From positions 1-51,819 of the forward strand of contig CABQAK010000010.1 in NCBI GenBank assembly GCA_902462065.1: 51,819 nucleotides of DNA, given 5' to 3'. The notes beneath the pieces are model-generated. The model was given only the letters and a program-made list of their open reading frames with translations. It had not been told where the DNA came from and searched no databases. Below, piece after piece: positions 40,478 through 49,212 of the stretch. The first letter of the stretch is position 1, and each line of letters begins with the position of its first letter. Position numbers and translations under genes: made by a program. Source of the DNA: an uncultured Collinsella sp. Its GTDB lineage: Bacteria > Actinomycetota > Coriobacteriia > Coriobacteriales > Coriobacteriaceae.

Positions 40478-41467
40478 ATGGTAAGTATTGTTCTTGCTAG
40501 CCACGGGGACTTGGCAGCTGGAATCAAGCAGACGGGCTCGATGGTCTTTGGCGATCAGCCGTCTGTTGCCGTGGTCTCGCTCGAGCCGAGCATGGGCCCC
40601 GACGACTTCCGTGCCAAGGTCGAGGAAGCAATCGCTTCCTTCGAGGACCAGGAGCAGGTGCTCTTCCTCGTTGATCTGTGGGGCGGCACGCCGTTCAACC
40701 AGATCAGCGGACTCATCGAGGGCCACGATTCCTGGGCTATCGTCACCGGTGTCAACCTGCCTATGCTCATCGAGGCATATTCGCAGCGCTTTGACGCAAA
40801 GAACACTGCACATGCGATCGCAAAACATCTCGTGACTGAGGCTAAGGCTGGCGTGCGCGTCAAGCCCGAGTCTCTGGAGCCCGAGGAGAAGAAGCCGGCT
40901 GCGGCCGCCGCTGCTCCTGCAGGCGCCATCCCTCCGGGAACGGTCATCGGCGACGGGCACATCAAGATTGCCCACGTCCGTATCGACACCCGTCTGCTTC
41001 ATGGTCAGGTGGCCACCACGTGGACCAAGCAGATCAACCCCAACCGCATCATCGTGGTTTCCGACGGCGTTGCTCACGACGAGCTCCGCAAGACCATGAT
41101 CGAGCAGGCTGCCCCTCCGGGAGTCCATGCCAACGTCGTGCCCATCAAGAAGATGGCCGAGGTCGTCAAGGACACGCGCTTTGGTGACACCAAGGCCATG
41201 CTGCTCTTTGAGAACCCGCAGGATCTGCTCAAGGCCATCGAGGCCGGCGTCGACATCAAGGAAGTCAACATCGGTTCCATGGCTCACTCCAAGGGCAAGG
41301 TCGTCGTCACCAACGCCGTCGCTATGGGCGATGACGACGTCAAGACTCTCGAGGCCCTCAAGGCCAAGGGCGTCAAGTTCGAGGTCCGCAAGGTTCCTTC
41401 GGATTCCTCCGAGGATCTCGACGCCATGTTGAAGAAAGCTAAGGCCGAACTGGCCGCTCAAGCATAG
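40478..41467 (+). CDS. manX: PTS mannose-family EIIAB component
   Basis: The 329-residue protein has a EIIA-Man domain (about 1-130) with the phosphorylated His in LASHGDLA (H9). An Ala/Pro-rich linker (about 132-158) leads to a EIIB domain (about 160-329) with its phosphorylated His in RIDTRLLHGQVATTW. It relays phosphate from HPr to the incoming sugar. It begins the manX-manY-manZ operon, with 18 bases to the next gene. Substrates of this family include mannose, glucose, fructose and amino sugars; the exact sugar cannot be read here. Confidence 0.95.
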   Translation: MVSIVLASHGDLAAGIKQTGSMVFGDQPSVAVVSLEPSMGPDDFRAKVEEAIASFEDQEQVLFLVDLWGGTPFNQISGLIEGHDSWAIVTGVNLPMLIEAYSQRFDAKNTAHAIAKHLVTEAKAGVRVKPESLEPEEKKPAAAAAAPAGAIPPGTVIGDGHIKIAHVRIDTRLLHGQVATTWTKQINPNRIIVVSDGVAHDELRKTMIEQAAPPGVHANVVPIKKMAEVVKDTRFGDTKAMLLFENPQDLLKAIEAGVDIKEVNIGSMAHSKGKVVVTNAVAMGDDDVKTLEALKAKGVKFEVRKVPSDSSEDLDAMLKKAKAELAAQA

Positions 41468-41485
41468 TAAAGGAGGGTCCGATAC

Positions 41486-42304
41486 ATGTCTGCAATCACT
41501 ATTCTGCTTGTTGCGATTGTCGCGTTGCTTGCCGGTATGGAAGGCATTCTGGATGAGTTCCAGTTCCATCAGCCGCTCGTGGCATGCACGCTTATCGGTC
41601 TCGTAACCGGTCACCTTCAGGAGGGCATCCTCCTGGGCGGTTCGCTCCAGATGATGGCCCTTGGCTGGGCTAACGTTGGCGCCGCTGTCGCGCCTGATGC
41701 CGCTCTGGCCTCGGTCGCTTCTTCGATCATCATGGTGCTCGCCCTCAACGGTGGCGCCACCGATTCGGCAAAGGCCGTTACCGCCGCCATCGCCGTCGCC
41801 GTCCCGCTGTCGGTCGCTGGTCTGTTCCTGACCATGATCTGCCGTACCCTGGCTACCGCTATCGCTCACGCCATGGACGGTTGCGCCGAGAAGGGCGACT
41901 TCTCCGGCATCGAGCGCTGGCAGTACGCTGCTATCCTCATGCAGGGCCTTCGTATCGCCATCCCGGCAGTACTTCTGTGCATCATCCCGGCCGAGGCTGT
42001 TACCAACGCGCTTAACGCTATGCCCGACTGGCTGTCCGGCGGTATGGCTGTCGGCGGCGGCATGGTCGCTTCCGTCGGTTACGCCATGGTCATCAACATG
42101 ATGGCCACCAAGGAGACCTGGCCGTTCTTCATCCTCGGCTTTGTCCTTGCTGCCATCCCTCAGCTCACGCTGATCGCCCTTGGCCTCATCGGCATCTCCC
42201 TTGCCCTCATCTACCTTGGCCTTAAGGATCTGGCCAAGCAGGGTGGCGGCATGGGCGGCGGCTCCGGTGACCCGCTCGGCGACATTCTGAACGATTACGA
42301 GTAG
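41486..42304 (+). CDS. manY: PTS mannose-family EIIC component
   Basis: The 272-residue membrane protein forms the sugar channel with EIID. The family segments LAGMEGILDEFQFHQPLVACTLIGL and LGGSLQMMALGWANVGAAVAPD are clear. About seven or more hydrophobic segments follow, ending in a Gly-rich tail. It lies between EIIAB and EIID genes with short gaps; GGAGG precedes it. Confidence 0.95.
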   Translation: MSAITILLVAIVALLAGMEGILDEFQFHQPLVACTLIGLVTGHLQEGILLGGSLQMMALGWANVGAAVAPDAALASVASSIIMVLALNGGATDSAKAVTAAIAVAVPLSVAGLFLTMICRTLATAIAHAMDGCAEKGDFSGIERWQYAAILMQGLRIAIPAVLLCIIPAEAVTNALNAMPDWLSGGMAVGGGMVASVGYAMVINMMATKETWPFFILGFVLAAIPQLTLIALGLIGISLALIYLGLKDLAKQGGGMGGGSGDPLGDILNDYE

Positions 42305-42320
42305 GAGGGGAGTGATACAT

Positions 42321-43241
42321 ATGGCAGAGAACAAGATTCAGCTCACCAAGGCTGACCGCAAGAAGGTTTGCTTCCGTCATCAGTTCCTTCAGGGCTCGTG
42401 GAACTACGAGCGTATGCAGAACGGCGGCTGGTGCTTCGCAATGATCCCTGCGATCAAGAAGCTCTACACCAGCAAGGATGACCAGATTGCCGCTCTTAAG
42501 CGCCACCTGGAGTTCTATAACACCCACCCCTATGTTTCCGCCCCCGTCATTGGCGTTACCCTCGCTCTCGAGGAGGAGCGCGCCAACGGTGCCCCGATTG
42601 ACGACGTCGCCATTCAGGGCGTCAAGGTCGGTATGATGGGCCCGCTCGCCGGTGTCGGCGACCCCGCCTTCTGGTTCACCCTTCGCCCGATTCTGGGCGC
42701 TCTGGGCGCTTCCCTGGCCCTGTCCGGCAGCATCGCCGGTCCGCTGCTGTTCTTCTTCGCGTGGAACATCATCCGTTACGCCTTCCTGTGGTACACGCAG
42801 GAGTTTGGCTACAAGGTCGGCTCCTCCATCGCCAAGGACCTCTCCGGCGGTCTGATGGGCAAGGTCACTGAGGGTGCTTCCATCCTGGGTATGTTCATCA
42901 TCGGCGCCCTGGTCGAGCGCTGGGTGTCCATCTCCTTCACCCCGGTCGTCTCCAAGGTCACGCAGTCTGCTGGTGCCTTTATCGACTGGGCTAACCTGCC
43001 CTCCGGTTCTGAGGGTGTCAAGGAAGCGCTGACGATGTATAACTCCATCGGTGCTAACGCCCTTGATCAGGTGAAGGTCACCACGCTTCAGGCCAACCTC
43101 GATCAGCTCATCCCCGGCCTTGCCGCCGTGTGCCTGACCCTGCTGGTCTGCAAGCTCCTCAAGAAGAAGGTCAGCCCGATTGTCATCATCCTGGCTCTCT
43201 TCGCCATCGGCATCATCGGTCGCGTCTGCGGCTTCATGTAA
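42321..43241 (+). CDS. manZ: PTS mannose-family EIID component
   Basis: The 306-residue protein has a cytoplasmic N-terminal part with the family segment FLQGSWNYERMQNGGWCFAM, then the GPLAGVGDPAFWFTLRPILG region and C-terminal membrane segments. With EIIC it translocates the sugar. The ATG at 42321 follows GGAGGGGAG; a GTG three codons earlier is less likely. A terminator lies between it and the ManO gene. Confidence 0.95.
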   Translation: MAENKIQLTKADRKKVCFRHQFLQGSWNYERMQNGGWCFAMIPAIKKLYTSKDDQIAALKRHLEFYNTHPYVSAPVIGVTLALEEERANGAPIDDVAIQGVKVGMMGPLAGVGDPAFWFTLRPILGALGASLALSGSIAGPLLFFFAWNIIRYAFLWYTQEFGYKVGSSIAKDLSGGLMGKVTEGASILGMFIIGALVERWVSISFTPVVSKVTQSAGAFIDWANLPSGSEGVKEALTMYNSIGANALDQVKVTTLQANLDQLIPGLAAVCLTLLVCKLLKKKVSPIVIILALFAIGIIGRVCGFM

Positions 43242-43297
43242 GCACGTTTCGGCTTAAGACCGAGAGTAGCTAGACAAGGGCTTTTGAGCCATTGAAA

Positions 43298-43342
43298 CGG
43301 ACCGCACCCGGTGGGTACACTGGATGCGGTCCGATTGTTTTA
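43298..43342 (+). terminator. Terminator between manZ and manO
   Basis: CGGACCGCA (43298-43306) pairs with TGCGGTCCG (43325-43333), followed by ATTGTTTTATTT. It should make manO expression partial. Confidence 0.85.
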
Positions 43343-43361
43343 TTTGGAGGGCGAGGCGCGC

Positions 43362-43760
43362 ATGGCGCAATCTCAGAACAGCACGGTCGATTTGGCAACG
43401 CCGGCAACCTGCCTGATGGGGCTTACCAGCCACGGTAACGTGATGGTGGGCAATAAGGCGTTCGAGTATTACAACGAGCGCAATCCCGAGGATTATATTC
43501 AAATCCCGTGGGACGAGGTCGACTATATTGCCGCCGAGGTTTTACGCGGCACCAAGAAGATCACGCGTTTTGCCATCTTCACCAAGGACAACGGTCACTT
43601 TACGTTTTCGACGCGCGACGACAAAGAGACGTTGCGCGCGGTCCGCAAGTACGTCGACGAGGATAAGCTTGTGCGTTCGCCCGACTTTATCGATGTGACG
43701 GCCAAGGGCGCCAAGAGCATCCCCTCCGTTATCAAAAACCTCTTCCACAAAGGCAACTAG
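43362..43760 (+). CDS. manO: DUF956 / ManO-like PTS-associated protein
   Basis: The 132-residue protein matches the small DUF956 family found beside mannose-type PTS operons in Gram-positive bacteria, with SHGNVMVGNKAFEYYNERN and IQIPWDEVDYIAAEV. ManO is thought to affect expression of the man operon, but the mechanism is not established. The ATG at 43362 follows GGAGGGCGAGG. It lies after the manZ terminator and is probably reached by read-through. Confidence 0.85.
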   Translation: MAQSQNSTVDLATPATCLMGLTSHGNVMVGNKAFEYYNERNPEDYIQIPWDEVDYIAAEVLRGTKKITRFAIFTKDNGHFTFSTRDDKETLRAVRKYVDEDKLVRSPDFIDVTAKGAKSIPSVIKNLFHKGN

Positions 43761-43802
43761 TCGCCGGCGACGTTCTTAAACGACTAGTCATTAAAGAACG
43801 TC
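43756..43802. repeat. REP-like element B4, near-perfect palindrome
   Basis: ACTAGTCG (43756-43763) pairs with CGACTAGT (43781-43788) around a loop with GACGTTCTTAAA. The 34 bases 43769-43802 also form a near-perfect palindrome with GACGTTCTT at one end and AAGAACGTC at the other. The element overlaps the manO stop. Confidence 0.65.
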
Positions 43803-43874
43803 GTAGATGACTATCTCGAAGAGCGGCTATGCGCTGCATGGTAGTGGCGCAAATCTGCTACACTAGTACAACAT

Positions 43875-43950
43875 GCCTCCGTAGCTCAGGGGATAGAGCA
43901 CCGCTCTCCTAAAGCGGGTGTCGACGGTTCGAATCCGCCCGGGGGCACCA
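43875..43950 (+). tRNA. tRNA-Arg (anticodon CCU)
   Basis: The acceptor stem pairs GCCTCCG with CGGGGGC, followed by the discriminator A and encoded CCA. D-arm GCTCAGGGGATAGAGC, anticodon stem CCGCT/AGCGG with loop CTCCTAA giving anticodon CCT, and T-loop TTCGAAT are all present. It decodes AGG. Confidence 0.97.
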
Positions 43951-43959
43951 GGGAATATG

Positions 43960-43987
43960 ACGGCGTCGCGAGAGCGGCGCCGTTTCT
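43960..43987 (+). terminator. Terminator of the tRNA-Arg gene
   Basis: ACGGCG-T-CGC pairs with GCG-G-CGCCGT around GAGA, followed by TTTCT, 10 bases after the tRNA CCA end. Confidence 0.75.
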
Positions 43988-44004
43988 GGTTTGTGGGAGC
44001 TGTC

Positions 44005-44082
44005 GGCGGATTCGGGCCGTCGACACCCGCGTCACCAATTTCCCCGCGGGGGGAGTTTTCGAATCCGCCTGGGGGGCACCAG
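44005..44082. repeat. tRNA-Arg-derived fragments, one inverted and one direct
   Basis: Bases 44005-44030 are the complement of the tRNA segment 43914-43939 (anticodon stem to T-arm), with about 24 of 26 matching. Bases 44058-44082 repeat the tRNA 3' end in direct orientation (TTCGAATCCGCC, then GGGGG, CACCA). Such 3'-end copies resemble remnants of an integration site. Confidence 0.65.
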
Positions 44083-44091
44083 AGATTTGTC

Positions 44092-44125
44092 GAGCCCGGT
44101 ACCACTACGGTGCCGGGCTCTTCTG
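44092..44125 (+). terminator. Hairpin terminator downstream of the tRNA fragments
   Basis: GAGCCCGGTACC pairs with GGTGCCGGGCTC (one G-T pair) followed by TTCTGGTT. Confidence 0.65.
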
Positions 44126-44147
44126 GTTCATGCCATGGCAAAAACGA

Positions 44148-44180
44148 AGCGCCCGCTTGCTGGGGGAGCAAGCGGGCGCT
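44148..44180 (-). terminator. Terminator of the envelope-signalling operon
   Basis: AGCGCCCGCTTGC (44148-44160) pairs perfectly with 44168-44180. On the minus strand it is followed by TCGTTTTT, fitting the end of the pknB transcript. Confidence 0.8.
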
Positions 44181-44231
44181 TGTGAGCGAATATGTTTGCG
44201 GCGAGAGCCGTAATGAGCGGTGAGGTGGCGA

Positions 44232-46193
44232 CTAGTTGGTCGTACCGGAATCGTCGCCCGTGCTCGTGCCCGAGCCCGAGCCCGAACCAGAAAGTGCGAC
44301 CGTCAGCGTAATCGTGCTGTCGGTGGACTGCTTGCCAGTGGGGGAGACGCCCGTAACGGTGGCATCCTCGTTACCGCTTACGGGATTGCCGTTCTGGTCA
44401 CAGAAGCCAATGTTATAGAAACCGGCGTTGTTGAGCGCGGTAACGGCGGCGGAAATGCTCTTGCCGTACAGGTTGCCCGGAACACTGGCCTTGCCGGACT
44501 TCTTGGCAATGACGACGGTAATCGTGGCGCCGGGCTTCTGCTTGCCGCTGGGGTTCCAGCTGATCACGGTGCCCTCGGTAACCGAGTCGTTCTCCTGGTA
44601 GCTCACGTCGACGCCAAAGCCTGCCATATCGAGGGCGTTGCGCGCCTGGGCCTCGGTCATGTCGGTCAGGTCGGGGACGGACGTGGTATCCGGGCCGCCC
44701 GAGACCTTGTACGAGATGGTCGTGCCTTTCTCGACTTCCTTACCGGCATCGGTGCCCTGCTCAAAGACCTGGCCCTCATCGGCCTCGTTGGCCTCCTCGG
44801 AGGCGTTGCCCTTCAGGCCAACGCTTGCCAGCGCGGCTTCTGCCTGGTCCTTGGTCAGGCCGACAAGCTGGGGAACCTCAACCTTCTCGGAGGGCTTGGG
44901 GCCCTTGGAGATTACCAGGTTCACCTTGGTGCCCTTGGCCTTCTTGGTGTTGCCGTTGGGTGTCTGCTCGGCGACCTTGCCCTCGTCGACATCGTCGTTG
45001 TAGCTTTGGTCGATGGTGCCGACCTCGAGGCCGGCTTCCTTGATCAGCTCGACGGCAGTCTGCTGGTCCTTGCCCAGCACATCGGGCACGGTGACCTGCT
45101 CGCCGCCAAAGAGCCCTGTGGCAAAGGCCACCACGATGCCGATGACGGCAACGGCTGCTACCACGGCGGCGATGACCTTGTTCTTGTTGGATTTGGGCTT
45201 TTCGACCTCGTAGGAGCCGGTAGAGCCCGAAACCGAGCTACGGGCGGTATTCTGGCCGCTCACGCCCGAAACGGGACGCACCATGGCGCGCGTCTGATCG
45301 GAAAGCTCGCGAGTCTTGGTGGCGCCCAGCTCACCGGGGGCACCGATGATGCGCGTGGGCTCCGAGACGTTGACGGCACGGCCCGACAGGTAGCTGTTGA
45401 GCACCTGACGCAGCTCGTCGGCGGTCTGGAAGCGGTTTGCCGGGTCTTTCTCCATGCACTTGAGGATGATGCGCTCAAGGTCGGCGTCGACACCGGAGTT
45501 GATCTGGCTCGGCGGAATAGGCAGCTCGTTGACCTGCTTGAGTGCGACCGAGATAGCGTCGTCACCGTCAAAGGGAACGCGGCCGGTGGCGCACTCGTAC
45601 ATCACGACGCCCAGCGAATAGATATCCGAGGTGGGGCCGAGGTCCTGACCGCGGGTCTGCTCGGGGCTGACGTAGTGAGCGGTTCCCAGCACGTTGTTGT
45701 CTTGCGTGAGGTGGCTGTTCTTGGCGCGCGCGATGCCAAAGTCCATCACCTTGATGTTGCCGTCGGGCAGCACCATGATGTTCTGCGGCTTAATGTCGCG
45801 GTGGATGATCTCGTGCTTGTGGGCGACCGAAAGCGCGGAGCTGATCTGCGAGCCGATCTGGGCGACCTTCTTGGGGTCGAGGGCGCCGTGGCTCTTGATG
45901 CCGCTCTTAAGGTCGGTGCCGCGCAGGTACTCCATGACGATGTAATAGGTGTCGCCGTCCTTGCCCCAGTCGTAGACGCCCACGATATAGGGGGAGGACA
46001 GGCCGGCCGCTGCCTGGGCCTCCTGCTTAAAGCGGGCGGCGAAGGTGGCGTCGCCGGCATACTGCGGCAGCATGATCTTGACGGCAACCGTGCGGTCGAG
46101 GACCTGATCCTGTGCACGGAAGACGGTCGCCATACCGCCCGTTCCCACCTTATCCTTGAGGAGGTATCTTCCCCCGAGGACCCTCTGTTCCAT
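44232..46193 (-). CDS. pknB: PASTA-domain serine/threonine protein kinase (PknB/StkP type)
   Basis: The 653-residue protein has a Hanks-type kinase domain (about 8-275) with the GTGGMA loop, catalytic Lys in VAVKIM, HRDIKPQN and DFGIA. A juxtamembrane part, one membrane segment (about 315-338) and four extracellular PASTA repeats follow (starting VPDVLG, VPQLVG, VPDLTD and VPGNLY). The Gly/Ser-rich tail lies outside. PASTA domains sense peptidoglycan fragments or lipid II. The ATG at 46193 follows GGAG. It is the last gene of the operon, opposite to its phosphatase PstP upstream. Confidence 0.96.
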   Translation of the reverse strand: MEQRVLGGRYLLKDKVGTGGMATVFRAQDQVLDRTVAVKIMLPQYAGDATFAARFKQEAQAAAGLSSPYIVGVYDWGKDGDTYYIVMEYLRGTDLKSGIKSHGALDPKKVAQIGSQISSALSVAHKHEIIHRDIKPQNIMVLPDGNIKVMDFGIARAKNSHLTQDNNVLGTAHYVSPEQTRGQDLGPTSDIYSLGVVMYECATGRVPFDGDDAISVALKQVNELPIPPSQINSGVDADLERIILKCMEKDPANRFQTADELRQVLNSYLSGRAVNVSEPTRIIGAPGELGATKTRELSDQTRAMVRPVSGVSGQNTARSSVSGSTGSYEVEKPKSNKNKVIAAVVAAVAVIGIVVAFATGLFGGEQVTVPDVLGKDQQTAVELIKEAGLEVGTIDQSYNDDVDEGKVAEQTPNGNTKKAKGTKVNLVISKGPKPSEKVEVPQLVGLTKDQAEAALASVGLKGNASEEANEADEGQVFEQGTDAGKEVEKGTTISYKVSGGPDTTSVPDLTDMTEAQARNALDMAGFGVDVSYQENDSVTEGTVISWNPSGKQKPGATITVVIAKKSGKASVPGNLYGKSISAAVTALNNAGFYNIGFCDQNGNPVSGNEDATVTGVSPTGKQSTDSTITLTVALSGSGSGSGTSTGDDSGTTN

Positions 46194-46261
46194 TCCTGCT
46201 CCTAACATAACTATTCGCTCAACGATGTGTGTAGTACCAAATGTGTGGCCGCTGGGGCCGT

Positions 46262-46301
46262 GTGGCGCGTGGCCGCTAGCTCATCGGCCGCGGCGCGCCA
46301 C
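46262..46301. repeat. GC-rich inverted repeat between the SEDS-PBP and kinase genes
   Basis: GTGGCGCG (46262-46269) pairs with CGCGCCAC (46294-46301), with GGCC words inside. It lies in the 130-base gap and has no clear T-run; it may reduce read-through into pknB. Confidence 0.45.
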
Positions 46302-46325
46302 AAGTATCCGCTTTGATCACGGGCA

Positions 46326-49196
46326 TCACGCTCCCTGTGCGGCGAGCGCCGCGGTCAGGACGATGCCGGCAATCTTGGCCGCCTCGACGTCGTGTTTGTC
46401 GTAATCCTCCAGGGCTACCGAGATGGCAACCGTGGGTGAATCGTAAGGTGCAAAGCCAACAAACATAGAGTTGACGTTGGTGCCGCCGGTCTCGGCCGAA
46501 CCGGTCTTGCCGGCAACCTTGACGCCCGGAATCTGGGCATCGGTGCCGGTACCGGACTGGACGACGGCGAGCATGGCCTGCTTGACCTGGTCGGCCGTGG
46601 CAGAGCTGACAGCCTGGCCCAGCGAGCGGGACTGCGTGGTCTTAACCACGGTTCCGTCCGGGGCGAGTATCTGGGACACAAAGAACGGGTCCATGACCAC
46701 GCCGCTGTTGGCGATAGCGGCAGCGATCACGCAATTCTGCATAACGGTGGTCTGCGGGCCAGGCGTGTGGTCCATACCGACGGGCTGGCCGGCGCCTGCC
46801 CAAGCGGTCTCCCACTCGGTCATAAGCGACGGGTCGGCCATGATGGAAGCCGCGGTGGTCAGATCCTGACCGAGCTTTTGACCGTAGCCAAAGGCGTTGG
46901 CAAACTGGACGAGCGAGCTGGCACCGACCTCGTTTGCCACCTGGCCAAAGACGACGTTGGACGACACGGCGAAGGCCTGCTGCAGGCTGATGGTGCCGTA
47001 GCTCTCGTTGGCAGAGTTGGTGACCGGCGCATTGCCAATATCCATGGAGCCGGGCGCCTGGTACGTGCTGGTAAGGCTGGCGGTGCCGGTCTCGAGCGCC
47101 GCGGAGAGTGTGACGACCTTAAAGGTCGAGCCCGGGGTGTACAGCGCGTCCATGGCACGGTCATACATGGAGCCGTCCTCGCCGCCGCCCGACTGGAGCA
47201 GCGCATCGATGTTGGTGTTGTCGTAGGTGGGCGAGCTCGCGCACGCAAGGACCGCGCCGGTGCGCGGATCCATGACCACCACAGCGCCCTTAAAGCCCTT
47301 GAGCGCCTGCTCGGCAGCCGTCTGGATGCGCGAGTCGATGGTGAGCTTGGCGGTATTGCCCGGCTGGGTCTGCCCCGCGAGCGACGCGATGGCGTTGTTC
47401 CAGCTGGAGTAATCCTTGGAGCCGGTGAGCGTATCGTTCATGACGCTCTCAATGCCGGCGGTGCCGTATTGCTGGCTCACGTAGCCCACCACGTGCGCGG
47501 CCATGTTGCCGTTGGGGTAGGAACGGGCGTAGGTGCCGTCCTCCTGCTGCAGCGACTCGGCTAGCGTCACGCCGTCGGACGTGATGATGGAGCCACGCTG
47601 GATGTACTTGGAGCGGGCGATGGTGTGGTTGTTGGTCGGCATGTCCTGATAGTCCTTCGCCTTGATGACCTGGACATAGGTGAGGTTGCCGATAAGGATG
47701 GCGAACAGCGCCGTGAAAGCAAACACGGCACGAGTCAGACGGTTGGCAAGCGCCACGCGGCCGAGCACGCCGGACTCTGGCGTGTCGAGCAGGCGACGAC
47801 GCATGCGAGAACCCGCGGAGTGGTTGCCGTGGCCGTAGGAAGATGCGCTGGCAAAACGTGTGCCGGTCGGGGCGGCGGCGGATGCGACCTGGTCATCGGT
47901 GATGGCGGCCATGGTGCCGGTGCCGGTGAGTTCGGCTTCGCGTCCGGTTGCCTCGTCGCCGGCGCGCAGCAGCAGCGCAACGATGATAAAGCTCGCCAGC
48001 AGCGAGGAACCGCCCTGGCTCATAAAGGGCAGGGTGACGCCGGTCAGCGGGATCAGGCGGGTTACGCCGCCAACGATTAAGAATGCCTGGAAGCTGATGG
48101 CCGCCGTAAGGCCGGTCGCGCTAAAGGCGGCAAGGTCGGACTTGGCGCGGGCGGCCGTGGTGAGGCCACGCACGGCAAAAAGCATAAACAGGATGAGCAC
48201 GGCGCCGCCGCCCAAAAGGCCCATTTCCTCGCCGATGGCCGAGAAGATAAAGTCGGACTCGACGACGGGGATGTTGTTTGCCATGCCGTTACCGATGCCG
48301 ACGCCAACCAGGCCACCGTCAGCCAGCGAGTAAAGTGACTGTACGATCTGGTAGCCCTGGCCCTGGGCGTCCTTAAACGGATCGACCCAGACCTGAAAGC
48401 GCACCTGCGCGTGCGACAGGAACTTGTAGGCGCCCACGGCTCCAACGGCCAGCAGCGCAAGGCCGATGATGACGTACGAAAAGCGTCCCGTGGCAACATA
48501 GAGCATCAGCAAGAAGATGGTGTAGAACAGCACGGCCGAACCCAGGTCGCGTTCGAAGACGACGACGAGCAGGCACACACCCCACACGGCAAACAGCGGC
48601 AGCAGCAGTCGCAGGCGAGGGATCTTAAAGCCCAGGATCTTGCGGTTGGAGATGGAGAGCAGCTCGCGGTTCTCGGCCAGGTACCCGGCCAGGAACAGCA
48701 CGATAAAGACCTTGGCGAACTCGCCAGGCTGGATAGTAAAGCCCGCGATGCGAATCCACAGCTTGGAGCCCGAGATCGTGGTGCCGATAAAGATGGGCAG
48801 CATCAGCAGGATGATGCCGATAATGCCAAAGGTGTACTTGTAGCGCATGACCACGTCGAGGTTCTTAACCAACGCGAGCGTTCCCACCATCAGGGCCACC
48901 GAGACAAACAGGATGATGAGCTGTGAGATGGCGAGAGCGGGGGCGAGGCGTGTCACGAACGTGATGCCGATGCCCGAAAGTATAAATACGATGGGTAGGA
49001 TGGCGGGGTCGGCGCCAGGTGCCAAGATGCGCACGGCAATGTGGGCCGCGGCAAAGGCGGCAAAGAGGCCGATCGGCACGGCGAGCGTCTCAAAGGAGAT
49101 GGCGGCGCCCGCGGTGAGCACGTACATCGCATACAGCAGGATGACGGGGAACGCCGAGGCGATGAGCAAGAGCAGTTCGGTGTTGCGGCGACTCAT
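46326..49196 (-). CDS. RodA/FtsW-type SEDS polymerase fused to a class B penicillin-binding protein
   Basis: The 956-residue single frame holds two enzymes usually encoded by adjacent genes. Residues about 1-420 are a SEDS glycosyltransferase with ten or so membrane segments. Its motifs are SGSKLWIRIAGFTIQPGEFAK, ERDLGSA, WVDPFKDAQGQGYQ, GLVGVGIGNG and SDFIFSAIGEE. A Ser/Ala/Thr-rich linker (about 420-485) leads to a second anchor (about 490-512) and a transpeptidase. The latter has STFK (Ser near 690), SSN (near 744) and KTGS (near 896), all intact. It should polymerise lipid II and cross-link the strands. The ATG at 49196 follows AAAGGGAG. It lies between pstP and pknB, where other actinobacteria have separate rodA and pbpA. 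Confidence 0.93.
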   Translation of the reverse strand: MSRRNTELLLLIASAFPVILLYAMYVLTAGAAISFETLAVPIGLFAAFAAAHIAVRILAPGADPAILPIVFILSGIGITFVTRLAPALAISQLIILFVSVALMVGTLALVKNLDVVMRYKYTFGIIGIILLMLPIFIGTTISGSKLWIRIAGFTIQPGEFAKVFIVLFLAGYLAENRELLSISNRKILGFKIPRLRLLLPLFAVWGVCLLVVVFERDLGSAVLFYTIFLLMLYVATGRFSYVIIGLALLAVGAVGAYKFLSHAQVRFQVWVDPFKDAQGQGYQIVQSLYSLADGGLVGVGIGNGMANNIPVVESDFIFSAIGEEMGLLGGGAVLILFMLFAVRGLTTAARAKSDLAAFSATGLTAAISFQAFLIVGGVTRLIPLTGVTLPFMSQGGSSLLASFIIVALLLRAGDEATGREAELTGTGTMAAITDDQVASAAAPTGTRFASASSYGHGNHSAGSRMRRRLLDTPESGVLGRVALANRLTRAVFAFTALFAILIGNLTYVQVIKAKDYQDMPTNNHTIARSKYIQRGSIITSDGVTLAESLQQEDGTYARSYPNGNMAAHVVGYVSQQYGTAGIESVMNDTLTGSKDYSSWNNAIASLAGQTQPGNTAKLTIDSRIQTAAEQALKGFKGAVVVMDPRTGAVLACASSPTYDNTNIDALLQSGGGEDGSMYDRAMDALYTPGSTFKVVTLSAALETGTASLTSTYQAPGSMDIGNAPVTNSANESYGTISLQQAFAVSSNVVFGQVANEVGASSLVQFANAFGYGQKLGQDLTTAASIMADPSLMTEWETAWAGAGQPVGMDHTPGPQTTVMQNCVIAAAIANSGVVMDPFFVSQILAPDGTVVKTTQSRSLGQAVSSATADQVKQAMLAVVQSGTGTDAQIPGVKVAGKTGSAETGGTNVNSMFVGFAPYDSPTVAISVALEDYDKHDVEAAKIAGIVLTAALAAQGA

Positions 49197-49212
49197 AAGC
49201 GGCACTCCCTTT

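Noticed and set aside
46326..49196. SEDS-PBP fusion as an artefact of a lost stop codon
   Set aside because: The linker region keeps normal codon usage, the PBP anchor is in frame, and no start with a good ribosome site is obvious at the second module.
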